Source: an uncultured Bacteroidales bacterium
Lineage (GTDB): Bacteria; Bacteroidota; Bacteroidia; Bacteroidales; P3
NCBI GenBank assembly: GCA_900319865.1
Contig: ONQD01000005.1
Span: forward strand, 62,001-126,000
Direction: 5' to 3'
Length of the DNA: 64,000 bases
A program made the translations under genes and the position numbers. The notes below the pieces were generated by a model, which did not search any database, was not told the origin of the DNA, and saw only the letters and a program-made list of their open reading frames with translations. Of the stretch, positions 24,833-33,338 are shown in pieces. Each line of letters opens with the position of its first letter. Position 1 is the stretch's first letter.

Positions 24833-26977
24833 TTATCGTATAACTACCAATTTACGAGCCGGGAGGTTGCCAATCTTAACTAGATAGGTTCCCGATGTGG
24901 GCACTTCGAACTGGTACTTAGGCAAGCTTCCTGCGGATGAAGCAGAAGTTGCAATCCGTCGTCCGGATACATCGTATACCGTCACGTCGCCCAGTAGCAA
25001 TCCGTCAACAAACTCCACTATAATGCGTCCGTCGCATTGGTAAATCTTTGCAGCTGTATCATCGACATCGCTGATACTTTCGTGTGTGATGTACACCGTG
25101 TCGTGGACGATAATGGTGTCGTGCAGCCAAAGCGTGTCTGTCAGAGTCAGCCATAGGGTGTCGGTCACGATTGTTGTGTCGTGGATATAGCGGTTTATGG
25201 TATCGATTATTGTACTGAAGACGGTGTCGGTCACGATTATTGTGTCGTGGATATAGTGGTTTATGGTGTCGAATATTGTGTTGATGACGGTGTCGGTCAT
25301 GGTGATAAATGTTGTGTCGTGGAAAGGCACATTGATGTATGTTGTATCGTGCAATGTTATATATGCAGTGTCAAACACTACTATAGTATCCTGCCACGAT
25401 TCTCCGATTGCAACAAAGAAAGCGGTTAATGTCATGTCGTCCAATACGGCAAATGTATATGGATTGTAGGTTGCACCATTGCTCCAATGGGTAAATTGGT
25501 ATCCGCTGTAAGGCATTGCCTCCACTGTAGCGGCTGTACCATATTGATAGTTGCCGCTGCCAGTAAAAGTACCATGGGCAATATTTGCAGCCTGTAGGCT
25601 GACAGTGTGTGTGTCAATGCCAAAGATGGCCGTGTGTGAAAGGTCTCCCGTCACGACCATTCTGCGTGGATTTGTAGTATTGCCATCACTCCATCGAACA
25701 AAATGATAGTGTTCTGTGGCCGATGCTGTCAGCGTTGCAGTGTCAAGGTAGTCATATATTCCACCACCTGTTACTGTTCCTATTAAACTATCGGAACTCA
25801 ACACTCTCATTGTGTATTGATTTTTCGCAAACAGAGCAACAAATTGAGTATCCTGCGTCAATATAAATACACGAGGATTGTCCGTAAGACCGTCATTCCA
25901 TTCCGTGAAATGATAGCCATAGTTGGCATTTGCACTGATGGTTCGCTCGGCAAGGTAGTTGTATTCTCCTGTCCCGCTAACTGTACCATATGACGAGCTG
26001 TCTGCCGAAAGTGTAATGGTGTACTGGTTGAAGTCGAATATGGCAGTCAGATTGATATTGCCAGTGGCTGCCACCTTTCGAGGATTCTCACTGCTATAAT
26101 CGCTCCAACGTTGGAAGTGATATCCGTAGTTGGCTGTGGCTAACAATGTAACACTGTCAAGGTAGTCCACCGTTGCATTGCCAGTGACAGTTCCTTTTAT
26201 TACATCATTGGAGGTACCAGTCACCGTATATTGGTTTTTGGCGAAGAAGGCGGTGATGGTGATATCACTCGATAGCAGTAGTGTGTCTGGATTGGCAGTG
26301 CTTCCAAAGCTCCAATGGTCAAAATGATAGCCATAGTTAGGTGTGGCTAGAACTTCTACAATAGAATCGCTAAGTGCTGTATAATTACCAGTTCCCCAAG
26401 TGTCATTATTGGAGTTTATTGTAACATTAAACAAAAGATGATTATAACAATCAATATTATACGAGTTGCCCCATTCGTAATAATAACTCGACTCTGTGCC
26501 ACAAGGAACAATAAAAACTGCATTATTACTTATTCCAGTAAATGCATATGTTCTAAGTTCAGGTGCTGTTGCCGAATTAACAAAAAAAGTATCTATGCCA
26601 CTACAGTTATAGAATGAATATTCGGCAAAACATACGATAGTAGATGGCAGCACAATAGAATGAATGTTTTGACAACGATAAAAAGCTCGATTGCCAATAG
26701 CTGTTACAGGATATGTGACACCATTATATTGTACAGAATCTGGAATAATAATATCTCCAGCAAGGTTTGGGTAAGCAATAGCATTGTTAAAATGTACGGA
26801 ACTGTGCGACACTTCACATGTTACCCAAGCACCCCCTCCAGGTATACCATTATTTATCGGATCAATCTCGTACGATAGTGTATGTCCACTGGGACTTACC
26901 GCAGTGAATTTGGGATTTTGAGCATAAATCAATGTACTTATGGCTATCAAAGCAATAAAAAGAATAAAACGTTTCAT
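24833..26977 (-). CDS. T9SS type A secreted protein with LRR-like head and bacterial repeats
   Basis: 714 residues from the ATG at 26977; the longer frame starts with TTG. A signal peptide (MKRFILFIALIAISTLIYAQ) is followed by a BspA-like LRR_5 region (about 75-170: VTAIGNRAFYRCQNIHSIVLPS), five List-Bact_rpt-like repeats of about 70 residues (190-520, each with GTVTG..., YGYHFxxWSD and NP), a Thr/Asp-rich linker (530-635) made of HDTIIVTDT units, and a C-terminal type A sorting domain (VTVYDVSGRRI...GTYLVKIGN). The linker is a DNA tandem repeat of 66 bp. Probably a surface adhesin or matrix protein exported by T9SS. The gene for a small unknown protein lies 17 bp upstream. Confidence 0.85.
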   Translation of the reverse strand: MKRFILFIALIAISTLIYAQNPKFTAVSPSGHTLSYEIDPINNGIPGGGAWVTCEVSHSSVHFNNAIAYPNLAGDIIIPDSVQYNGVTYPVTAIGNRAFYRCQNIHSIVLPSTIVCFAEYSFYNCSGIDTFFVNSATAPELRTYAFTGISNNAVFIVPCGTESSYYYEWGNSYNIDCYNHLLFNVTINSNNDTWGTGNYTALSDSIVEVLATPNYGYHFDHWSFGSTANPDTLLLSSDITITAFFAKNQYTVTGTSNDVIKGTVTGNATVDYLDSVTLLATANYGYHFQRWSDYSSENPRKVAATGNINLTAIFDFNQYTITLSADSSSYGTVSGTGEYNYLAERTISANANYGYHFTEWNDGLTDNPRVFILTQDTQFVALFAKNQYTMRVLSSDSLIGTVTGGGIYDYLDTATLTASATEHYHFVRWSDGNTTNPRRMVVTGDLSHTAIFGIDTHTVSLQAANIAHGTFTGSGNYQYGTAATVEAMPYSGYQFTHWSNGATYNPYTFAVLDDMTLTAFFVAIGESWQDTIVVFDTAYITLHDTTYINVPFHDTTFITMTDTVINTIFDTINHYIHDTIIVTDTVFSTIIDTINRYIHDTTIVTDTLWLTLTDTLWLHDTIIVHDTVYITHESISDVDDTAAKIYQCDGRIIVEFVDGLLLGDVTVYDVSGRRIATSASSAGSLPKYQFEVPTSGTYLVKIGNLPARKLVVIR

Positions 26978-26994
26978 ATGCAATCTTACTTTAT

Positions 26995-27402
26995 TTAGTT
27001 GATTATACTTGCTATAATACTGTGCATTAACGAAAGTGCAAGATGTTTGTTTGACAATCCTTTGCCAAATATTATGTATTTATAACAATGATATGTAGAA
27101 CCTTTGTTTGTCCATGAATTTGGCAGATACCTTTCAAAAATCGATGTTGTTTGAGGGAAGTCTTTTTGTTGAGTTGTTAAATTGATGTCTTTTTCTTTAC
27201 CTGTCATGTACATTAGTTTGAGGAAATAGCCTCTTTGGCCATTCGTTTTTTCGTCCGCAACAAAAATGCGAAATTGCTTTCCGTCTAGTGGGATGCAATA
27301 ACCTTCAATCAATTTGTCGGGTTGATAGATTTTTGTTAGCTTTGCAAAAGGAGTCCACTCTCCATCATTGGGTGTGTTTAGGTGCGTGTTCTTTTCAGCC
27401 AT
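26995..27402 (-). CDS. Hypothetical protein, 135 residues
   Basis: I do not recognise the family. The ATG at 27402 (MAEKNTHLNTPNDGEW) is chosen; the open frame extends to a TTG at 27447 with less plausible sequence. There is no signal peptide or membrane helix, and the composition is mixed alpha/beta with many aromatic residues in the second half. It follows the structured RNA element at 27468-27679 on the same strand and precedes the T9SS protein gene by 17 bp, so the RNA could be its leader. Confidence 0.45.
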   Translation of the reverse strand: MAEKNTHLNTPNDGEWTPFAKLTKIYQPDKLIEGYCIPLDGKQFRIFVADEKTNGQRGYFLKLMYMTGKEKDINLTTQQKDFPQTTSIFERYLPNSWTNKGSTYHCYKYIIFGKGLSNKHLALSLMHSIIASIIN

Positions 27403-27467
27403 TTGTTTAATCCCTAATACGTGTCGGGCACAACCTTCTGTTGCCAACCAGGCCCATAATGGCAGAT

Positions 27468-27679
27468 ATATAAAAGAAGCGTGGGCCTGTATGTCTTACA
27501 TTGTACTTGAAGGTCGTCGGAAACCTGAATAATCAAATGTAACAACAGCCCACGCATTACGCGTGAAGCCGTCATACATCCTTGATTATTCAACTTGAAA
27601 AGTTCCGACGTTCTCAAGCACAAGGAAGCATAACGCTTCTAATAATTTACTTTCGGCCTTGAGGTTCTGTCCTCAAAAC
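27468..27679 (-). ncRNA. Structured RNA candidate with two competing folds
   Basis: On the minus strand, after a good promoter, there is a 5' hairpin (27676-27659, TTGAGG/CCTCAA). A long rod follows in which three segments of 27623-27582 (TTGTGCTTGA, CGTCGGAA, TGAATAATCAA) pair with 27536-27501. GCGTGGGCTGT (27555-27545) can instead pair with ACAGGCCCACGC (27490-27479), supported by AATGTAA/TTACATT next to it and followed by TTCTTTT. The two pairings cross, so they form a pseudoknot or a switch. The family is unknown to me; a 6S-like RNA or an attenuator of the downstream genes are both possible. Confidence 0.5.
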
Positions 27680-27685
27680 TGACTG

Positions 27686-27715
27686 CAAAATTACAAAAAA
27701 TTCCCGATATGGCAA
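27686..27715 (-). promoter_or_regulatory. Promoter of the structured RNA
   Basis: On the minus strand TTG (27715-27713) and TAATTTTG (27693-27686) are 19 bp apart. Confidence 0.55.
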
Positions 27716-27885
27716 TTTTTTTTCCAAAACATATGAAAAGAAGCTGGCCTTCACGTGGGCATCAACCTACCTAAGATTGGTTATTTAAGATAAATAGAGT
27801 ATCAGTTTCTGATTGTTTTACTCCCCTTGTTGGTGTCCCACAGTGCAGTTATATATACCGCCTGCTCCTCCACAAAGTAGTAAAT

Positions 27886-27907
27886 CTACTAACCTGTAGG
27901 TTAGTAG
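27886..27907. promoter_or_regulatory. Operator-like palindrome at the radical SAM promoter
   Basis: CTACTAACC (27886-27894) and GGTTAGTAG (27899-27907) are perfect 9-bp arms around TGTA. It abuts the expected -33 region of the promoter whose -7 element is at 27933-27940, a position suited to control of the radical SAM gene. It shares the CTAACC/GGTTAG core with the palindrome at 10366-10388. Confidence 0.6.
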
Positions 27908-27932
27908 GGGACTTTATGTCGGGAAGGTGTTG

Positions 27933-27940
27933 TATCTTTG
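27933..27940 (+). promoter_or_regulatory. -7 element of the radical SAM gene
   Basis: TATCTTTG 28 bp before the ATG at 27968. It rules out the earlier TTG at 27938 as a start. Confidence 0.65.
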
Positions 27941-27967
27941 CAGCAGAAAAAAGAAAGGAATAAAGAT

Positions 27968-28843
27968 ATGCATCTCACTGAACCTATTTACCGTAATCCC
28001 TATTGGCCCACTTGGCCGCTTATTCAAATTACCCAAAGTTGCACACACAACAGCTGCAAGTTCTGCACCATGTATCGCGATGTGCCATTCCGCATGCAGC
28101 CCATGGAATGGCTTGAGGAGGACCTTCGCGAGCTGCAAGTCCTCGCGCCCAACGCCAAGACCATCCAGCTGCTCAGTGCCAACCCCTTGGCCCTGAGTTT
28201 CGACCGCCTGATGCCTCGCCTGCAGCTGATACGCAAGTATCTGCCCAACCTGCAACACATGTATGCCACCACGCGCGTCGACGACATCAAGAACAAAACC
28301 ATCGAGCAGTTGAAGGTACTGCGCGACATCGGTGTGGACGAAATCTCGCTCGGTGTGGAGAGCGGCGACGACTGGACGCTGCAACGCGTCAACAAAGGCT
28401 ATACCGCCCAGGACATCCTCGAGCAGTGTCACAAACTGGAAGAGGCCGGCATCCGCTACTGGATGACTTTCCTCAATGGTGTGGCTGGCCGCGAGCATAG
28501 CCACGACCACGCTGTGCACAGCGCCGAGATTTTCAACCAGTGCCATCCCATGCTTGTAGGCACCGGTGGCCTCACCCTCTTTCCCGGCACACCGCTGTTG
28601 GAGGAAGCCGGGCGGGGCGAGTTCACACCCCTCGACGAACGCGAGATGATGCAGGAACTGCACACTTTCCTCCAGCACCTCACCTGCGACTGTGAGTTCA
28701 ACACACACCACACCTCCACACTCCACCTCACCGGACCCTTCCTGCCTCGCAAGCAGCAGCTGCTCGATGCCTTGCAGGATGCCATCGACCACGCCGATAT
28801 CGATGCTTTGGCGCGTGTGCGTCAGCAGAAACGAGGTCTTTAA
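27968..28843 (+). CDS. Radical SAM protein with CX4CX2C motif
   Basis: 291 residues. The cluster-binding motif near residue 22 reads CTHNSCKFC, spaced Cys-x4-Cys-x2-Cys rather than the common x3-x2, which is also seen in related radical SAM proteins. LGVESGDD and TGGLTLFPGTPL follow and fit the SAM-binding barrel of HemN-like or coproporphyrinogen-type enzymes. The substrate is unknown. The gene stands alone with a promoter and a palindromic operator candidate, so it is probably regulated. Confidence 0.85.
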   Translation: MHLTEPIYRNPYWPTWPLIQITQSCTHNSCKFCTMYRDVPFRMQPMEWLEEDLRELQVLAPNAKTIQLLSANPLALSFDRLMPRLQLIRKYLPNLQHMYATTRVDDIKNKTIEQLKVLRDIGVDEISLGVESGDDWTLQRVNKGYTAQDILEQCHKLEEAGIRYWMTFLNGVAGREHSHDHAVHSAEIFNQCHPMLVGTGGLTLFPGTPLLEEAGRGEFTPLDEREMMQELHTFLQHLTCDCEFNTHHTSTLHLTGPFLPRKQQLLDALQDAIDHADIDALARVRQQKRGL

Positions 28844-29012
28844 TAGTGTCTTGGTGAAGGATGCGGGTTTGCTATCTATTCACCCGTTAGTAAGCTCTTA
28901 TTGAGCTTCTGTTAATCTGCTGGGTGAAGAGAAAAATTGTAAGTAGTTGGTGGGTGCTGAAGGGGGAAGGGAGCGGAGGGGGAGGCGGGGGCAGCGGCCT
29001 GCGGAGGGGGAG

Positions 29013-29414
29013 CTACTGGGTGATTTGTTGGATGGCTTCGAAGAGTTGCGGAAAGCGTTTTGCGAAGACAACGGGGCGGCCGTTTTCCATGAAGCAGTGG
29101 GTGCTGTGGCCGATGCAGACAGTGCGGCTGTTGACGGTCATGAGGTATTCGAAGCTGATTTTTAGGGCACTCATTTCTTTGATACTTACGGCGATGTCTA
29201 TAATGTCCTTGAAGGTGGTAGGGTTTTTGTAGGAGCATTCTATGGCCACCACGGGAGAGACTACCCCTTCGGCTTCCATGCGGTCGAAACCGTAGCCCAG
29301 CTGGTCCATCCAGTCGACACGGGCTTCTTCCATAAAGCGCACATAGTTGGAGTGGTGGGTGATGCCCATGCGGTCGCATTCGTAGTATTTGACTTCGTGT
29401 TGGTAATGTTTCAT
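29013..29414 (-). CDS. YbgC-like acyl-CoA thioesterase
   Basis: 133 residues of the single hot-dog fold: YECDRMGITHHSNYVRFMEEARVDWMDQLGYG with the Asp-x-x-Gly-x-x-His-x-x-xTyr type active site, then VECSYKNPTTFKDIIDI-like strands. It hydrolyses small or acyl-carrier thioesters. It is 46 bp after the LTA-synthase-like gene and is the last gene of the envelope operon. A weak hairpin at 28892-28908 separates it from the convergent radical SAM gene. Confidence 0.85.
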   Translation of the reverse strand: MKHYQHEVKYYECDRMGITHHSNYVRFMEEARVDWMDQLGYGFDRMEAEGVVSPVVAIECSYKNPTTFKDIIDIAVSIKEMSALKISFEYLMTVNSRTVCIGHSTHCFMENGRPVVFAKRFPQLFEAIQQITQ

Positions 29415-29460
29415 GACTGTGGGGTGTTTTTTGATGGTGGTGATATTATTGTGTGTGTTG

Positions 29461-31425
29461 TTATTGTCGGGGATTGGAGTCGATGGTGAGTTGGTTGTTG
29501 ACCATTCGCTGCATGTAGGATTGGATGATGCCTTTGGTGTGGTCGAGGTGGGTTTGCAGGAGGGGTTGGAGGTGTGGCGGGAGCGAGGGAAGGAGGTTGT
29601 TTTGCTGGTAGGGGTCGGCGTTGAGGTCGTAGTAGCCCACAGCGTTTTCGCCGTCGAAGAGGAGGAGGTAGTTTTGCTGCACGTGCTGGTATACGCCGTT
29701 GTTGTAGTGGAGGGCCCAAGTTTGGTTGGCGGGAGTGTGGATGAGGTCGTCGCCGAAAGCTATGTAGGGGCGAGGGTAGGCGAGCCATCCGAGTATGGTG
29801 GGCATGATGTCGGTTTGTTGTGCAACGGCGTCGATGCGGCCGCGGGGCATGGTGCCGGATGGGTCGAAGAAGATGATGGGCACGGAGTAGGTGCCGAGGG
29901 GGTTGTTGTAGGCGGGTTGTTCGGTGATGTTGGTGTGGTCGGCGGTGATGACGAAGATGGTGTTGCGGTACCAAGGCATTTGGCTGGCGGTGTGGAAGAA
30001 ACGGCGCAGGGCGTGGTCGGTGTACCGGACGCAGGTGTAGATGGGGTGACCGGGTTGCTGGAGTGAGTCGCGATAGCGTTGTGGCACCACGAAGGGGTGG
30101 TGGGAGGTGGCGGTGAAGAGCGCGGTGACAAAGGGTTGGGGCATTTGCTGCATGGTGGCGGCATAGAATTGCAGAAATTCCTCGTCCCAGATGGCCCAGG
30201 TGCCGTCGAAGTCGTCGTCACCATTGAAACGGGGGTCGCGGTTGTATTCGGTGCGGCCATAGTAGGATTGGAAACCGGAGGTGCGTGCAAAGGCCTCGAA
30301 ACCCATGGAGCCGTTTTCGGCACCGTGGAAGAAGGCGGAGGTGTAGCCGGAACGGGACAGTTCGCCAGCCAGACCGCTGACATCGTTGAGCGAGTAGCCG
30401 GTGACAAAGAATGGTTCTACAAACATGGGTATGCCAGAGAGGATGGAAGGCATGCCGTCGATGCTTTTGCGGCCGTTGGAGTAGGAATGGGTGAAGGTGA
30501 GGCTTTGGCCTATGAGGGAGTCGAGGAAGGGGGTGTGGCCTTGGCCGTTGTTGAGGGCTCCGATATATTCACTGCCGAAGCTTTCAACTATGAGTACCAC
30601 AACGTTGCGTCGGGTGGTATCGACTTGCAGAGAGTCGGCACTGATGGGTTGATGGAGGGGGCTATAGATGTAATCCAGTTGGGAGGGAGTGAAATAGGCG
30701 GGGTCGGAGAAGGTGGTTTTGCCGAGGGTTCGGATGAGGGAGAAGGGGGTGTTGAGCACGATGGCCGCTTCGGAGGGGCGGTTGACATACTGGTTGGCGT
30801 TGCTGATGGTGATGGGGCGGATAGCGGTGGAGGCGCCACCGCGCATGCCGATGACGGCCAGGGGGATATAGGCGAGGAAGCAAATCAGGTTGAGCCAGCG
30901 GAATCGCTGTTTGGTATGGTCGGTGTAGGGGAATGGTGAGCGGTAGAGCCACACAAGGAGGGCGATCATGGCGAGGCCTGCGAGGACGAGATACCAGTGG
31001 TTGAACAGTTCGATGCCCACGATGCTGCCCAGGTTGCCTTCGTTGCTGAATTCGGTGAAGAAGGTGCAGGTGGTGCGGCGGCCTGTGTAGCGGGAGTAGA
31101 CGGTGTCGACCAGGTTGACCGAGAGCATCAGGGAGTTGACCACCACGAAGAGGGTTTTGGCAATGAGCTGCCAGATGCGGCCGGAGACCCAGCGGCGGGG
31201 GTAGGGGGGCAGCACAAGGAGGGCGTAGAGAATGTTGGTGTAGATGATTGCCGAGGTGTCGAAGCGGAGGCTGCCTGCCAACAGGCGAGACAGGGAGAGT
31301 TGGTCCCAGGAAGAGGCGTAGAGGTCCCAGAATTCGAGTATGTAAATGACGCGGCATACCATATAGAGCAGGTATACCAGCAGGATGTTGGAGAGGAAGT
31401 GGAGTATGGGTTTGAACGATGACAT
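29461..31425 (-). CDS. LTA synthase-like membrane phosphotransferase/sulfatase
   Basis: 654 residues: about five membrane helices in the first 190 residues, then an extracytoplasmic alkaline-phosphatase-superfamily domain. NVVVLIVESFGSEYIG (metal-binding Glu) near 275, NGRKSIDGMPSILSGIP with the likely nucleophile, and VITADHTNI with metal-binding Asp/His near 500 are visible. Relatives transfer phosphoglycerol or phosphoethanolamine to envelope polymers or lipid A. It is 8 bp after the MBOAT stop. The substrate is not predictable. Confidence 0.88.
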   Translation of the reverse strand: MSSFKPILHFLSNILLVYLLYMVCRVIYILEFWDLYASSWDQLSLSRLLAGSLRFDTSAIIYTNILYALLVLPPYPRRWVSGRIWQLIAKTLFVVVNSLMLSVNLVDTVYSRYTGRRTTCTFFTEFSNEGNLGSIVGIELFNHWYLVLAGLAMIALLVWLYRSPFPYTDHTKQRFRWLNLICFLAYIPLAVIGMRGGASTAIRPITISNANQYVNRPSEAAIVLNTPFSLIRTLGKTTFSDPAYFTPSQLDYIYSPLHQPISADSLQVDTTRRNVVVLIVESFGSEYIGALNNGQGHTPFLDSLIGQSLTFTHSYSNGRKSIDGMPSILSGIPMFVEPFFVTGYSLNDVSGLAGELSRSGYTSAFFHGAENGSMGFEAFARTSGFQSYYGRTEYNRDPRFNGDDDFDGTWAIWDEEFLQFYAATMQQMPQPFVTALFTATSHHPFVVPQRYRDSLQQPGHPIYTCVRYTDHALRRFFHTASQMPWYRNTIFVITADHTNITEQPAYNNPLGTYSVPIIFFDPSGTMPRGRIDAVAQQTDIMPTILGWLAYPRPYIAFGDDLIHTPANQTWALHYNNGVYQHVQQNYLLLFDGENAVGYYDLNADPYQQNNLLPSLPPHLQPLLQTHLDHTKGIIQSYMQRMVNNQLTIDSNPRQ

Positions 31426-31433
31426 GTGCTATA

Positions 31434-33338
31434 TCAGAATTGGAAATAGATGAAGGGTTGGAGGTCGGCTGTGATGAACTGATAGATGACAACTACAGCG
31501 ATGACCACCACCAGCAGCATGAGGGGCAGGGGAAGGTAGGCAAAACAGAGGCGATAGCGGCGTTTGAAGCGGTCGGGGAGCCAGTGGATAATCATTCCGA
31601 TGACGAAGACGATGAAGGCGGAGGCATAGTTTTGGAGTATGTCGGGAACATGGGTCCAGTCCCAATGGCCGCCTATGCGTTCCACCATCTGGGTGGCGGT
31701 GTGCCAGGCCTGCTCGTTGGCTTCGGCGGGGTCGAGGTTGGAGCCGCTGCGGAAGAAGAGGCGGGTGAAGCTGATGAAGATAAAGGTGAGGAAGGTGTTC
31801 CATACCAGGGTGAGGGTGTTTTTGAAATGAGAAGGGTGGTAGCGTTTTGGGAAGAGTGCGGGGATGATGTTGAGCACGGTGATGGCAATGGCGATGACCA
31901 GCATGGCGAAATGGAGCATGCTGAAAAGTGGGCAGGGATAGATGGTGTTGGCGGCACGGATGAGGATGTAGCAAAGCACTACCAGGACGATGCGCAGCAG
32001 GGGTGGTTTGTTTTTCCATGACTTGTAGACCAGGATGCCCAAACCGTTGAGGGCGCCCCAAGTGATGAAGTTGAACGATGCTCCGTGCCAAAGGCCACCG
32101 AGGAGCATGGTGTCGAAGTTGTTGAGCCGGGTGGCAAATTCCTTGCGGCTGCCGGGCCATTGCAGCCACACGGCCAGCAGTACCAATACCAGCACCACTG
32201 CGGCAAAGGTGACCCACACTTGTTTGGCCATGAGCGCTACAACAACGAGCATGACCAGCGGGATGATGAAGGTGGCGGGGGTGCTTTGGCGGTTGCCGCC
32301 GAGGGGGATGTACAGATAGTCCTTGAGCCAGTTGCTGAGAGAGATGTGCCAGCGTTTCCAGAAGCCGGCGGCGTTGGTGGCTTTGTAGGGAGAATTGAAG
32401 TTGAGCGGGAGGTAGAAGCCCATGAGCATGGCTACGCCGGTGGCGATGTCGGTGTAGCCGGAGAAGTCGGCATAGACCTGGAGGGAGTAGAGGAGGAGGG
32501 CGGAGAAGTTTTCGAATGGGGTGTAGAGGAGGGGATTGTTGAAAATGCGGTCGACAAAGGTGACGGCGAGGTAGTCGCTGAGCACTAATTTCTTGATGAG
32601 ACCGTTGAGAATCCAGAAGACAGCGATGCCGAATTGACGGCGGGTGAGGAAGAAAGGTTTATAGAGTTGTGGCACAAACTGGTCGGCACGCACAATGGGG
32701 CCGGCTACGAGTTGGGGGAAGAAGGTGGTGTAGAAACCGAAGTCGAGGATGTTGGTGGCTGGCAGGACTTTGCCGTGATAGGTGTCGACAATGTAGCTGA
32801 TGTTCTGAAAGGTGAAGAAGCTGATGCCTACGGGCAGGATGATGGTGTTGGCGATGGAATAGTGGGTGGAGGCAATGGTGTTGAAGATGTCGGTGAAGAA
32901 ATAGGCGTATTTAAAGTAGCAGAGTACAGCGAGATTGACCACCACGCCGAGAACCATGAGGGCTTTGCGGATGCCGAGAGTGGAACGGCCGGACTGCTGT
33001 TCCTTGCGGACAAGGGAGCGGAAAAGCATGCCGAGCGAGTAGCCGAGGACGGTGGCGAGGATGAGGAGCAGAACGTAATTGCCTGAGGTTTTGTAGTAGA
33101 AGAACAGGCTGACGATGAAGAGGTAGCCGTTGCGCCAGAGGCGACGGGCGGTGCTCATGGTGTTTGTCTTGCCGGGCGATTTGCGACGACTGCGGCGTTC
33201 GCCCACCGAAACGATGAAGCAGAAAAGAGAGTAGATGATGGTGAGAAACACCCAGAAATGGATCTGCGTGAAGAGAAGAGGGTGGGAGCTGTCGAATGAG
33301 AGCAGGTTGACGAGGTATGTGAGGAAGTCGTTGATCAT
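31434..33338 (-). CDS. MBOAT O-acyltransferase (AlgI-like)
   Basis: 634 residues with a dozen or so hydrophobic helices. The MBOAT core GGLWHGASFNFITWGALNG with the invariant His is near residue 416; FGFYTTFFPQLVAGPIVRADQFVPQ and the WHISLSNWLKDYLYIPLGGNR segment are typical of AlgI/PatA/DltB-type proteins that move acyl groups across the membrane for polysaccharide O-acetylation. It starts inside the stop of the upstream SGNH gene (ATGA overlap), so the partner is likely that SGNH protein. Confidence 0.93.
   Translation of the reverse strand: MINDFLTYLVNLLSFDSSHPLLFTQIHFWVFLTIIYSLFCFIVSVGERRSRRKSPGKTNTMSTARRLWRNGYLFIVSLFFYYKTSGNYVLLLILATVLGYSLGMLFRSLVRKEQQSGRSTLGIRKALMVLGVVVNLAVLCYFKYAYFFTDIFNTIASTHYSIANTIILPVGISFFTFQNISYIVDTYHGKVLPATNILDFGFYTTFFPQLVAGPIVRADQFVPQLYKPFFLTRRQFGIAVFWILNGLIKKLVLSDYLAVTFVDRIFNNPLLYTPFENFSALLLYSLQVYADFSGYTDIATGVAMLMGFYLPLNFNSPYKATNAAGFWKRWHISLSNWLKDYLYIPLGGNRQSTPATFIIPLVMLVVVALMAKQVWVTFAAVVLVLVLLAVWLQWPGSRKEFATRLNNFDTMLLGGLWHGASFNFITWGALNGLGILVYKSWKNKPPLLRIVLVVLCYILIRAANTIYPCPLFSMLHFAMLVIAIAITVLNIIPALFPKRYHPSHFKNTLTLVWNTFLTFIFISFTRLFFRSGSNLDPAEANEQAWHTATQMVERIGGHWDWTHVPDILQNYASAFIVFVIGMIIHWLPDRFKRRYRLCFAYLPLPLMLLVVVIAVVVIYQFITADLQPFIYFQF

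Noticed and set aside
27468..27679. tmRNA, SRP RNA or RNase P RNA
   Set aside because: None of their conserved core sequences is present (no tRNA-like ends, no GGAAG-type SRP loop, no GAGGAAAGTCC).
27414..27700. Insertion-sequence end or transposase remnant
   Set aside because: The inverted repeats are internal to one transcript and follow a promoter; no transposase motif was seen on either strand.
29413..30066. Long plus-strand open frame opposite the LTA-synthase-like gene, with Val/Gly/Glu-rich composition
   Set aside because: It mirrors a strong minus-strand gene with C-rich third positions, which creates long antisense frames. There are no motifs and no promoter. The same holds for the other plus-strand frames between 29 and 42 kb.
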